The notes under the pieces are model-generated. The model ran no database searches and was not told the DNA's origin. It saw nothing but the letters and a program-made list of their open reading frames with translations. DNA of 64,000 bases from Theristus sp. LFF4_11 (lineage: Eukaryota > Nematoda > Chromadorea > Monhysterida > Xyalidae), in NCBI GenBank assembly GCA_030248135.1, contig JASANC010002195.1, forward strand, positions 1-64,000. The letters run 5' to 3'. Every line of letters starts with the position of its first letter. Positions within the stretch are counted from its first letter, which is position 1. Both the position numbers and the translations under genes were made by a program. Positions 8,806-20,400 of the stretch are shown here, one piece after another.

Positions 8806-11800
8806 ATGTCGTTGACGGCGACGAAACCGGAGGAATATTTGCGAAAGAAAAAGGAATCTGCTTCAAATGAAGAAGGCGCCGCGAAATGGCGTCGTCTGGA
8901 AGAACAGTACACAAAAAAGTGAGTCGTCGATTTTCAAAAAAATGCAAGTTTATTGCACAGAGCATGTTTGGCTGGCATGGGAAATAAATAAAGCCGGTTT
9001 TTTTCAAAAACCGATTTTCTTTCCGGTTTTTTGCAGAAATAAAGAACCGGTTTTTTACCATTAAAGTGTTCGGAAAGTTTGGTGGTTGAAAACTATTGGA
9101 CTATGACATAGAACGGATATCGCATCATTGCATTTTGCAAAAGTCAAAAAATAAAAAGTGTCAAACTCTTTCTGATTGGTTTCCGTCATAAAAACTGGGT
9201 GCTGGGAAAAACTGAAAAATAAAACCGGGTTTTTCCTGGCAGTGGAATTTCTGGAGACAGAACAGAAAGAATAAACGAACAAATCTTTTTTGACAATTTT
9301 CACGTCTGGTAGGTTTTGATACTTTTTGTTTTGGACTTTGGAAGTTGAAGTTTGGAACCCTGGAACATTCAAATTTTCTTTGTTTTTTGAATTTTGCAGA
9401 TTATGGCATCCTCTGACGCAAACACTGATTTCGTACGTGACCGATCCGGAATTTTGCAAATCAGTCAGTCTTCACGAGGTCAGTGGAGAAAAGTTTTTTC
9501 ATATCATGTGAAAATGAAAATCTGATTATGATTGTTCAGTGTTTATCGGAACTGGTAAAAATCGTGGGCAGACAAACCCGTGTCTGCGGTTGCAATTTTC
9601 CGCTCAAACGCTGCATTTAGTTTTTCCGGAATGTGCTGAGATCAGATTTGCGGGTTTGAAAAATATTAAAAATTTGAACGTTTGAAACACACGTTGTTAT
9701 CTCGAACTTTATTTCTCTTAATCAGGGCATGCGAAGCCAGAAAAAAACTTACATGGTTACAAATTTTTTTGTCGTGAATAATGTTGTAACCGTTCTGTTT
9801 GAGTCTTCGGAAGCCTATATTCGAAAAATAATCGTTGAACCTCACAGCGCACAAGCTGCGGCGAGACCGCACACACAAACGTCGTCACCCTCGTGACCTG
9901 CGCCTTAGTAGTAGCGCGCCTGCGCCACCACACACAGTGGTAGCGCATTAGACTCTTTTGTCTGAGCGTTGTGGGGATCGAGCCCCGCCGAGGTATGTAT
10001 AGGCACTTAATGACAGAGAAAACTCGATGGGCACCCTAGTTGACGGCGTTCTGTACGCTTTTCTGGGTTAGCCGTGATTAAAAACATCGCCTATAAATCA
10101 TCATCGTTCGTTCGTGCACAGTCCCAGTGAGATCACAGCTAAGTGGATATGAGAACTCACGCAAGGTGCACGGTTCCATTCCCGGCCGATAATTTTTTTT
10201 AAAATTTTTATTTAAAGCTTTCAAATTTAACCTCAGAGCACATTCAGTAGAAACGAACTGCAGTGGTTAAATATAAAAATACTGCATACGCGAGTTTCTC
10301 CTGTCCGTGATTTTTTTACCATATCAACCAGACCGTACACTTGTTCTACTACTGTCAAGAAAAATTTTGGATTCTAGCTTTTTCTGAGAGGGTTTTCAAT
10401 TTTTTTTTGTCAACCATAGTCTGAACTGTATAACATATCCAACAACTAGCTGATTGGTTGATAATTGGTGACCAGACCACCACGTGATGCATGCATTCTG
10501 TGCGGGCAATGCGGTGGAGGCGGATTTGGATCACACATGGTCCCCAGCCAATCAGCTAACTGCATATCATCACATCATCACCAGCGTTCACATTTGTTTT
10601 TGCCGTTTCGTTCAGCTATTCCGTGAGTTCATCGACGACTTCAAGCATCGCATCAATTCGCTCGCGCTGTCGCAGGTCTCGCTGATCATTTCGAAGACAA
10701 TTGAAGGTGATGAAAACGAACCGGGCCACCTTTTCATGCAACTTACTGCCCGTCTGGTTGGTTTTCAAGTGAGAAAAAATCCCAGCAAAAACGATATGTT
10801 TGCTCGTTCCAGATCGCGTACAAGCCGAGGCATTCCTGAAGGACATACTGCAGACGGTCAAGAACAACAAAGAGGCCGTGATCCTCTGTCGTACGGGCAT
10901 CGTCGAGCTGCGATTGACCGAGAAAGATGCCAACCGTCGTTGTGTCCACATTGAGCAAGTCGCGGTGCGTTCCTACCACAGTCGAACTCTGAATTGTACG
11001 CAATTTGGAGTTTGACTGTACTATTATTCGGATTTCTAGTGCTATCTTTGCTTTTTTTGTTTCGGCGACTGAATGCGCGTGCAGAAAGGCGGGCAGTTTC
11101 ACGCCCGACGCGGGAATTCAAAAGTTGTGTCGTGATTTTCGACCTAGTCCTGAGATACGACTGAGTCACCAGGGCCATATCGGATTGCCTTGCCGTATCA
11201 AGCATGAAACGAAATCCCTTTCCACGTCTGCAAACGCGCAATGAGTCGCAGAACCCCAAAAAACAATGACCGATTCTTGGCTGCTTTTGTGCCAGTGCGC
11301 AGTGCTGGAATTTCTATGATTTTCCTTTTCATGTGAGTGCCACCATTCGGGCAAATCTATGACAGACAAATGCCACGTTTTTTTTCAGAAAGAACTCCAA
11401 GAACTCGAACGTTCCATCGACGAACTGGAAGGCATCAGTCCGGTGCATGGGCCGTTCTACAAGGTGGCACGTTGTTTCTGTTTCGTTGAAAGTTTTGCCA
11501 TCTTGAGGCCAGTTCATACGGACGCATGCTGACGTACGTCAAAGGCACGTCTCCGTGTACGGTAGTAGCATGGAATAACGCGAGACGTGCCGACACACAC
11601 ATCTCTGTTATGGACGGTAGTATGCTAAAAACACGAGGCCTTACGGTTGGAAGGAACTTTGTGTTTGTCAAAAAAGTGAGAAATATGATAAAAGACAGCT
11701 ATAGGTTTTCGATTTCGTAGATGTAATATTGTGAAATGAGATTTTTTGAAGTTTTCAAGTTTTTACTTGCTTGCAGTTATCCGCCACTTATCGCCGTGAA

Positions 11801-13652
11801 ATTGGCGACCACGCTGCGTTCTACCGTGATGCGCTACGGTATCTTGGCTGTGTCGAGTTTTCGACAGGTGTGCTTTTCAACTTTTTCAAAGTTTTTTTCT
11901 CTTCTGAAAGGAACTGTTCAATCAGACAATTTATGTTGTCTTTCCACCCGCTGAAAAATGTCAAAGAAATATACTGCACACCACTGTGTACGGTGAATGA
12001 TTTGAAATTGAAATTTGTGCAAGGTATCAAGCAAAAACAGCAATTACGAAACCCAACTGTTATTTTGCTCGCAAATCGCAATATCACGTTCTGTTCTTTT
12101 CCAGTGGAGGATAAACCAATGTGGGCGATTTGCCTGAGTGTTGCCGCGCTGTTGGCGCCGGATGTGTACAATTTTGGTGAATTGGTGAGTTTTTTTGCAG
12201 TTTTGGCTTCGGATCGGGTAAAAAACGTGTTTTTTTATAAATCCGTAAATACTCCTAAAAGTCAGTTTCTTTGGATTTTGTGGTCCAACGTTTTGAATCT
12301 AATTTTTGCCCTTGATTTGATCTATAGTGCAAGTGCATGATAAAAATTGAGTGGTCAAGAAATAGGTCTGCAGGGGTTTCTCTATTCCCAATTATGATTT
12401 GCACAGTTCCTCCAATCCGATGCCACTAACAACCGCCAGTTGGCGCGCCGATGTTTTCGCAATATTTCCGCTTATTTTTTGTTGCTAAAAATCTTTTTCC
12501 GTTGTTTTTTAATATTCAGATTTATTTTCCCTTTTCGTTCGTTGCCAAAAACGTTCTCTATTATTATGGTCCCAATTCCCCTCCACCAACAACCAGCACA
12601 CAATTCCCGACTGCAGCTGGCGCAGCCGATCGTGTCCGTGATGCGTGGCACTGCCGAGGAATGGATGGTTGAGCTTTTGGAGGCCGTCAACGCGGGCGAC
12701 ATTGCGACGTTCGAGCGACTCCGCCCGCAGCTGCGCTCGAAGTTGGACCTGCATCGGTCGGAAGGCGTCATTCTCGAGAAAACACGACTGCTGTGCGTCA
12801 TGGAGGTCAGGGGGGTGGGCTGGACAGTTCGTTGGACTCGTTGTTGGTGGTGTTGTTGTTTTGGGGCGCTAGAGACTCTGGGCTCATCGCTCGGCGTTGC
12901 GTCGACAGACAAGCTGCGTCTGAGGCAGCCATTATGGCTGCTTTTTCCCGTAGCAATTAGAGAGACCACAGACGTTGTCGGATGAAAAGGTTCAGGTTCG
13001 GTGGGTTACATTAGTTTTTTTTTAGGTTTGCTTCAGGTAAAATCTTTTTGAAAGTGTTCATTGCAAACTTCTTATTGCAGATGGGCTTCGAGCAGCGATC
13101 GCAGTCGAACGAGCTCAAATTTGCAGACGTCGCGAAACGAGCGAGAATCGCGGAAAATGACGTATGTTGCATTTTTGCATATGAACAGATGCGAAGACCC
13201 GATCCAGTTAGTGCTGCCCTATGTGGAGTAGATCCAGGAATTTGCCATGCAAATTTTTCATTGTCATTGTTTTTTGACATCATCTTTTACCTTTACAAAA
13301 TCTTCCAGGTTGAAATGCTTGTCATGAAGGCATTATCTGTTGGTCTGATTCGAGGCTCGATCAATCAAGTCTTGAAGACGGTCACAATTTCATGGATTCA
13401 ACCGCGTGTACTCAATAAAGCACAGGTGAAATGGGGTGGATCAAGCGAACAGCGTTGATTGGCTGGCATTTGAGATTCAGCACGCTGCATGGACTGATTC
13501 GTCGGTGAAACTAATAAAAAGTTGTCGCTGTTATCTAGCAACTTCTTCAGATTTCCACTCTCGCTGGTACGTTCGACTCGTGGACAAAAAGCGTTGGTCT
13601 ACTGGCAGATTTGGTGGAGAAAAACGCGGCCGCGCTGATCGTCACGCATTGA
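8806..13652 (+). CDS. PSMD13: 26S proteasome non-ATPase regulatory subunit 13 (Rpn9)
   Basis: This is a subunit of the proteasome lid, in the nucleus and cytosol; Rpn9 is a structural PCI-domain subunit. Exons are 8806-8918, 9400-9478, 10616-10706, 10813-10964, 11389-11463, 11777-11867, 12105-12184, 12617-12805, 13081-13161, 13309-13425 and 13551-13652 (TGA). The phases agree throughout and give 389 aa, close to the family's usual 370-390. Family-matching segments in order are [38 protein letters not shown] and [15 protein letters not shown]; the last lies in the winged-helix part of the PCI domain. The start is the first ATG in frame, with the expected short N-terminus before WRRLEE. GMPS follows on the same strand. 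Confidence 0.93.
9400..9478 (+). other. PSMD13: PSMD13 exon 2 (example of internal exon)
   Basis: Acceptor ATTTTGCAG, donor GTCAGT. It completes the Lys codon split after exon 1 and encodes the LWHPLTQ segment conserved in Rpn9. Confidence 0.85.
9885..10190 (+). mobile_element. tRNA-derived SINE-like element, copy 1 (PSMD13 intron 2)
   Basis: The head resembles a tRNA: GTGGTAGCGCATTAGAC (A-box-like) and GGGGATCGAGCCCCG (T arm with B box). The body contains AACTCGATGGGCACCC and CTGACGGCG-type blocks, and the tail is T/A-rich. The body matches the reverse complement of 20487-20622. The head matches the last bases of the window. A second inserted segment (about 9900-9937) disturbs the D arm, and the anticodon arm has a 6-nt loop, so it is not a functional tRNA gene. 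Confidence 0.6.
10441..10570. repeat. short MITE-like repeat with CCAATCAGC motifs (PSMD13 intron 2)
   Basis: This is bounded by CAACTAGCTGATTGG and CCAATCAGCTAACTGCATAT in opposite orientations. It resembles the elements at 21642-21779 and 47892-47988. Confidence 0.4.
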
Positions 13653-14138
13653 TTGTGTCGGCGATGTTTTGTGTCCGGACCTGTTTGTTCTTGTGGTTTA
13701 TCATGATTGATTTTCAAGGAAATTGGTTTCGGCCTTTTTTCTTTAAAAAATCTTGAGTTTTAAAAGTATGCGAGCTGCGTGTACGCCACGGGTTTTAGTT
13801 TCCTTGTGTTGTTGTTGTTAAAAAGAAAAAAACAAGGTTTTTCGATTTGCATTCGATTTTGACACCGACTTCAATTTTTTAGCCGGTGTTCTTCATGTCT
13901 CCAGTTTTTAAAAGCAGTTGTTTGTTTGCAAATAATTTTTTTCCACACCGTCAATAGACGCTGTTTGATAAGAATTTCAAGCTTAAAAAGCATGTTTTCT
14001 TGAACCGGTTTTTAGATTGCGTTGAAAATTGCTCTTTTCTGTTTCGATTGTATTGTGATATGGCCGTTTTTTAGTTGTTGTTGTTATTGTTTTCCTTTGT
14101 GCCAGATCAGTGATTGTTTGGTACTGCTGAAGATAAAA

Positions 14139-14144
14139 AATAAA
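14139..14144 (+). terminator. candidate polyadenylation signal of PSMD13
   Basis: This is an AATAAA about 490 bases after the PSMD13 stop, before the GMPS start. Confidence 0.35.
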
Positions 14145-14430
14145 AATTGATTGGTGCTGCGCAAGGATTTCAGATCATTGGATTTGTTATTGATGGCAAA
14201 CTAACCTGGTTTGGCCATATCGAAGTCTGGTGAATATGTTTATACCAAACAAGAAGTCGGTATCATACTCAACCGGTTTCTGTAACAACAGTGCCAAGTA
14301 TGATTGGCTCCACCACGCTGATTTGCTGCGAGCAACGTGTGATGCAGCCAATCAGCGTTGAATTTTTGGAAACTTTTAGTGACACGTGAACAAAAACCAC
14401 AGTTGAACGGAAAAGTTGAATTTTTCGGAA

Positions 14431-17400
14431 ATGCAAGAAGCAACGACTGTGACGATGCCAACTGTTCCGTTCGAACAGGTAAATTTTGAGGGTTTTTTCG
14501 TAATCGTTCTTTGTGGTGTCTAGCTGAATGGCTGCGTTTGAGCACGGGTGTGACGGGATGATTGAAACGTTTTCGCCAAACGCGAATCTGCGGGTTCACT
14601 GTCGCGTGGCGGCAATTTGAACTGCCGCTCTTGCTGATTGGTGGGTTGAAAAGAGAAGCCGGATTGATGGGCGAACTCAATCTGCGAACCGACACTCGCT
14701 GAGGCGGCCAATCAGCGTGCTGCCAAATTACACAAATCCATTTTTGCAGGTCATCATGACGGCGCCGAAATCGCCGCCGCAACCAATGTCACTCGACCTC
14801 GACGCAAGTGAGCGGTCCGCAGTTGGCTGTGCCGCAAACGACCGCGACAGCAACAGCGTCAGCACGTCGACTACTGACGTCACGGTGACAGCGAGCTCGT
14901 CAATTGTCACGGGCGACACGGAGAAAGTCGCCATTTTGGATTGTGGCGCGCAGTACGGCAAGGTTGATTGGTTGGCGTTTTTGTAGATCGAAAAAGTTTG
15001 TTCGAAAAAAAGGTGCAAGACATCAGAAACAGAAACAGTTTACACAAAAGAAAATTGTGCAAATAATCAAAAAATCACCCTTTTCAAAGAAGAACAAGGA
15101 CTTTCAGGAATAAAAAGCGTCACTTTCTTCAGGTGATCGATCGACGAATTCGTGAGCTGAATGTCGAATCAACAATGCTGCCACTTTTCACCTCGGTTGA
15201 CGAGCTGCGCGCGCAGGGCTTCAAGTGAGTCGTAAGCGGCATTCATGAAGCAGTGTTTAGTGACGCACAGCTGTGTTAAAACATAGCCACGCCGTTACTA
15301 AATAGTGCTTCATGAATGCATCTGTGAACATCTGCCGGTACAGTTTGTTTGCGTGCCCGGCCTTTTGCCGATGTCAGCGGCTGCTTGCTAATCTGAGGCG
15401 GGCGGTAACTCGCCCCACGGCTGGAGTTGAATCAGTTTCATAGATTTTCACTGACATTTTTCTCTGACTTTTCTCTTTTTTCAGGGCTGTGATCATCTCC
15501 GGTAGTCCAACGTCGGTTGGCACCGTGAACGCACTTCAGTTTGACAGTCGCATTTTCTCGTGCGGTCTCCCGATTCTCGGCATCTGCTATGGCTTTCAGG
15601 TTTGCATAAAATGTAACTAAACATGTTTTTAATTTTACTTTTTTTGTCTGTTCCATTCAATTGTGCTTTGAGTCTGCTGTATTTTCGATAGCGTTAGCTT
15701 ATAATCAATGCGATACACACGTCTAATCTGCATTTAGTGGCAGTTGTTTGATAGATTTGTACATTAGTCGTTCATGTTTTATTGAGAACACACACCTTGT
15801 TCTTGTGCAACGAGCTTGAATCGCGAGATTGGTAAATTGCGGAGTGGATTGAGAGATTCGCCATAACAGTACTAATGCAAGCAACCCAGTCCAGTTCACT
15901 TCGTTTCAGCAAAAAAGATTTGTTTCTGCAGTTAATTCACCATCATTTCGGTGGAATCGTAGAGCGTCTGCCTATTCGCGAGGACGGACGACGTCGCATT
16001 CACGTCGACACGAATTGCAGGCTATTCGCGTGAGGCGATTTTGTAATGTTTTTCTTAAAATCTGGTTTTTGTAATTTTTTCACAAACATTTTTTTGTTTG
16101 TATTTTTTGTTATTAAAAATCTATATTGTGGACCAGCCCTGTCTGAATTCTACTCAACTTCGGTGCACCATGATCCATGAATGTGAATGTGAAAAACCTC
16201 ATACTTCGTTTTCTAAGAATAGGGTTCTTAGAGGAGCTGGCTGGTTTTCACAAATTACATCTATTATTTCTTCTCTGTTGGTTCGGTTGTGTCCTATCAA
16301 AATAATGATCCGGTTTGTGGTGGTTTCACGTCGGCTGATTGACTGATTGATTGATTGATCGATTGATTTGCAGGGGTCTCGATGCGGATCAGGACGTTTT
16401 ATTGACGCACGGCGACAGCGTGCAGACGGCCTGTGACGGCTTTCAAATCGTGGCGACGTCTGGGAAACTGGTCGCCGGTTAGTCCGCTTGAATCGTTTTT
16501 ATGTGTTGCTTTTGGCGAGGTTGACTGTTCTCATGTGTGCCACTCGAGGTTTCAAAATTTCTCCGAAGATGCCTGCGTCTGTTTCCAAAAATCGGACTCG
16601 TTTGAATCGTCCGTCGCGCAACCGAAACTCGTGCGACGGTGTGATGGAGCGGTGGTGCACAGGCGGCATGCACGCTCTGCACTGCACATTGCGGTAGACG
16701 TTCGCGCATGTCACGGCAAACGCGCCAGGTTCCACTTCCACCACACCACACCGTCGCATGAGAATGACGCTGATATAAAGTTTGAAATGTTTCACTGTTT
16801 TTCGATTGTTCTCCCAACAATTTACATTCGCGCGCCAACCAACACACACACACACGCCGGCGTGTCTGTGTGGCTCGCCTGAAACGTGAACTCACGCATC
16901 GTGAACTTGCGACTCACGAACCGCTAAGAAATTTCTTCGGTGCCGAGTGGCTTGTCCGACTGGAGACACGTTATCTCGGTATCAACCCCCCAAAAATGAT
17001 TTACCACGTTTAGTACGAAATCGCAATACAGTATCCATTATCTATCGTGTTAATTAGTCCGCAAAACAGCAAAACAATTAACTATAGCAAAACAATGTTT
17101 GTTTTTTCATCATGCCAGGTCTCGCAAACGAGTCGAAACAAATTTACGGCGTGCAATTTCACCCGGAAGTCGATCTGACGAGCAATGGCAGAACGATGCT
17201 CAGAAATTTCTTGTTCAATATCGCTCAATGCAAAGGTTCGGCTTTTTGATCTTTATGTGTGGATCTTTATTTTGACTTCAATCTTTCGATTATGACCAAC
17301 ATACCCGTGCGACGGTCTGGTGCGTGGAACTGTGGCGAAGCGGCTGCGCCTGGTGCGCGCCTCCGCCGGAAGCGGAGCTGCTTGCTGTCTCGGCAGCTGC

Positions 17401-20400
17401 GTCCCTGGCATCCGGCTCACAGCGGGCGCTAAACGCGTGCCATTTATGGTGGAGCTCGCAGGAAACGCAGCCATATGACTGCCAGGCAGCTCTCGGGCGC
17501 AAAGCCGAGCTGATCATCAATTACAACACTGCAGCCAGCCGCAAAGCAACAACAACAAGCGGTGCATGCGCACGTTCCACTGCACACACCGTCGCACGGG
17601 TGACAAACACAACAATAACAGACGCACTGGCACGCACGTGCGATATATCACCCGTTCGTCTGCCAGTGGGTTTGTTGTTCATTGTGTGTGTGCATGGTAT
17701 TCTCATTTTCCCTCAAGGCCGTGTCGAAAAATACTTGGCTACAGCAGCAAGTATGATTTCATTTGTCACTTGGTTAATTCGTTTTTTCCTTTTCTGCAGG
17801 ATTATTCACGATGGACTCACGAGAGGCGGAGTGTATTCGTGATATACAGCAAGCGGTCAGCCCGGAACAGAACGTTCTGGTAAGCATGAAGTTTTGAATG
17901 TGCTCAACTGATTGGCTGGCTTTTTTTCAGCCAGGGGGCACCGCGGCATGCATCTACCTGGCCAAACCATCAACAGCGAACTTTATGTATTTCGAAATTT
18001 TCGAATCAAATTCGGTGCCTGATCAAATCAAGTGTACTACAAATCGGTCGTGTTCGTTCGTTGTCTATTGCACAAACGATTAGGAAATATCTGACATTCG
18101 TGAAAAACACAACTGCTGGTCTGCGGCTGGTGTCCCATTGACCTAGAAGACTAGGAGTGCCCTATTTATTCGGCGATACTGTATGTACTGTACCCGCTGG
18201 TCATCTTACATTGCCTGTGGTGACAGATACTACAATGGCAGTGGGAGAACTGGTCACGCGGAGAACTGGTACTTTCTGATTTGCGCGTGCGGAGAATTGG
18301 TCACCGGAGAACACCAACACCAACAACCACACCAGTCTTCCTCTGCCACCAAAGCAGCACCGTTGTTGTTGTCCAGGTGATGGTGAGCGGAGGTGTTGAC
18401 TCTACGGTGTGCGCGGCGCTACTGCGCAAGGCGCTCGGGGCGGAGCGTGTCATTGCGGTGCACATCGACAACGGATTCATGCGCAAGGACGAGAGTGACA
18501 CGGTGATGGAGGCGTTGACCGAGTTGGGCCTGCGACCGCATGGTGAATCGGTGTTTTGGTTTTAGTTTTTTGGTCGAGGGTTTTTTTGCTTTTTTTTGTG
18601 GTGTTTTGGTTGTTGTTGTTTGTTGGTGTGCCCCCCGGAGGGAGGGGCGCCCGCCCAGGGTGGGCCCAACTAGCACGTAAGCAGTGTTGTTGTTGATGTT
18701 GGGGATTTTAGGCGATGTTTTTAGCCAGGGCTAACGCCAAAAAGCCGACCAAACCTGGTAGGTGACATGGCTGAATGGATAAAAAATGGATGATTTGTTC
18801 AACTATTTATTATCTTTTCTTTAAGACCTGCGACTTAATGCGTTTGTGGACGTGAAAGGAAACTAGTTTCAATCTGTATGCGGTAATTCAAAATAGCCTA
18901 AGTGACCCGGCCTTATCTAGCGGACTCGGATCCCATCGCCAATTTTGAATTCCCGCGTCGTGCTCGTGCATGAGACGGCTTACCTATCTATGCTCGCATT
19001 GAGTTGCGGGACCAAAATAAAAGATCATAGCCGCTCAAAATTTGGGGTAACCTGGTAGATGCTGCCTGTTCCGGACGGCCAACATGCCTGTTCCTGGTGA
19101 GGCCTCGTGGAACAGGCATAACAGGCTGCCACACATCTCTGCACTGCAGCCGTAGCGTTCTGCAGCACTGCTATTGTAGCAGTGTTCCTAACAGAAGCCT
19201 CCATTTCACTGCATCATTTTCAACCGCAGTCTACCGTGGTAAATGCGATTTCGCGGTCGGCTGGACGTACCAACGGAATCATGAACGACGAAACACAGCA
19301 GTACCGACGGAAACGTTGAATCGAGTCGATGATCCGGAGACAAAACGCCACATCATTGGCGATACGTTCATGAAGGTGAAGAGAATGACGAGTGTTTGGT
19401 TCGGTTCGGTTCGATTTTTTGGGATTAAGTGTGATTGGAATTGATTTCACTGGGATTATGGGAGTCACTTTATTGGGCACTATGAGTCTAGTTGCACTAT
19501 TTTTTTAACATCCACTGTTTTTCTGAGCGACTGCACACTGGTAAACGTTTTGCACGACACGTTCGTCCAGGTGAAAAGCGAGTTCCTGCGTCGCCTGAAT
19601 CTCGACTCGGCTTCGATCATGCTGGCGCAGGGCACACTGCGGCCGGATCTGATTGAATCGGCCTCGGCGCTGGCGTCGCCGCACGCGGACACGATCAAAA
19701 CGCACCACAACGACACGCCCGTCGTGCGACAGCTCCGCGAGCAGGTGCGTGGGTGCGGAGGAGTGTGCATGAAAGTGGAGCAGTGGAACCAGCGGCCGGT
19801 TGTATAAACACTTTATAGTTAGTGCTACACACCACCAGAATGCATTCACGAGACAATGCTTGTTAGTTTGCTCTCATCAAGTTGAAAAGCAGTCATATGG
19901 TTAATGAATTCACGTGAAAAAAACGGAACTGTTGTGTTTTGTGTGGTTTCATACAGGAGCTCAGTGGTGTGGTACTGCTGCACTACTAAACTAAAACTGG
20001 CCCGTGGAATCACGGAGTTGCCAACCAAAGAAGATGGAAACGAATAGTGAAAAATGAGTGTTTCGAGATTAAAGGTGCATATGCACGTTTATGCATATGC
20101 ATATGCTTTTGGGTTGATTCTCGTTTTTTTTCAGGGCAAGGTCGTCGAACCTTTGCGTGACTTTCATAAAGACGAAGTGCGCCAACTAGGCAGAACGCTG
20201 GGTCTACCGGAGGATATCGTTGAGCGACATCCGTTTCCCGGTAAAAATATGAACAAATGTTAGAGTTCGTTTCCCCGGTCTGCAAAATATTCTCGTTTGT
20301 TGGCTGCAAGATTTTTCTCCCGATTGGTGCAAATTTCAATCACAATGCACAACGAATCAGCGCGTTTCACACCAGCCTAATGCCGAAACTTTGGCTTGGC

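Noticed and set aside
9885..9990. A tRNA gene near 9938
   Set aside because: The anticodon loop is 6 nt and the D arm is broken by an insertion. The downstream body is repeated elsewhere, so it is a SINE rather than a tRNA gene.
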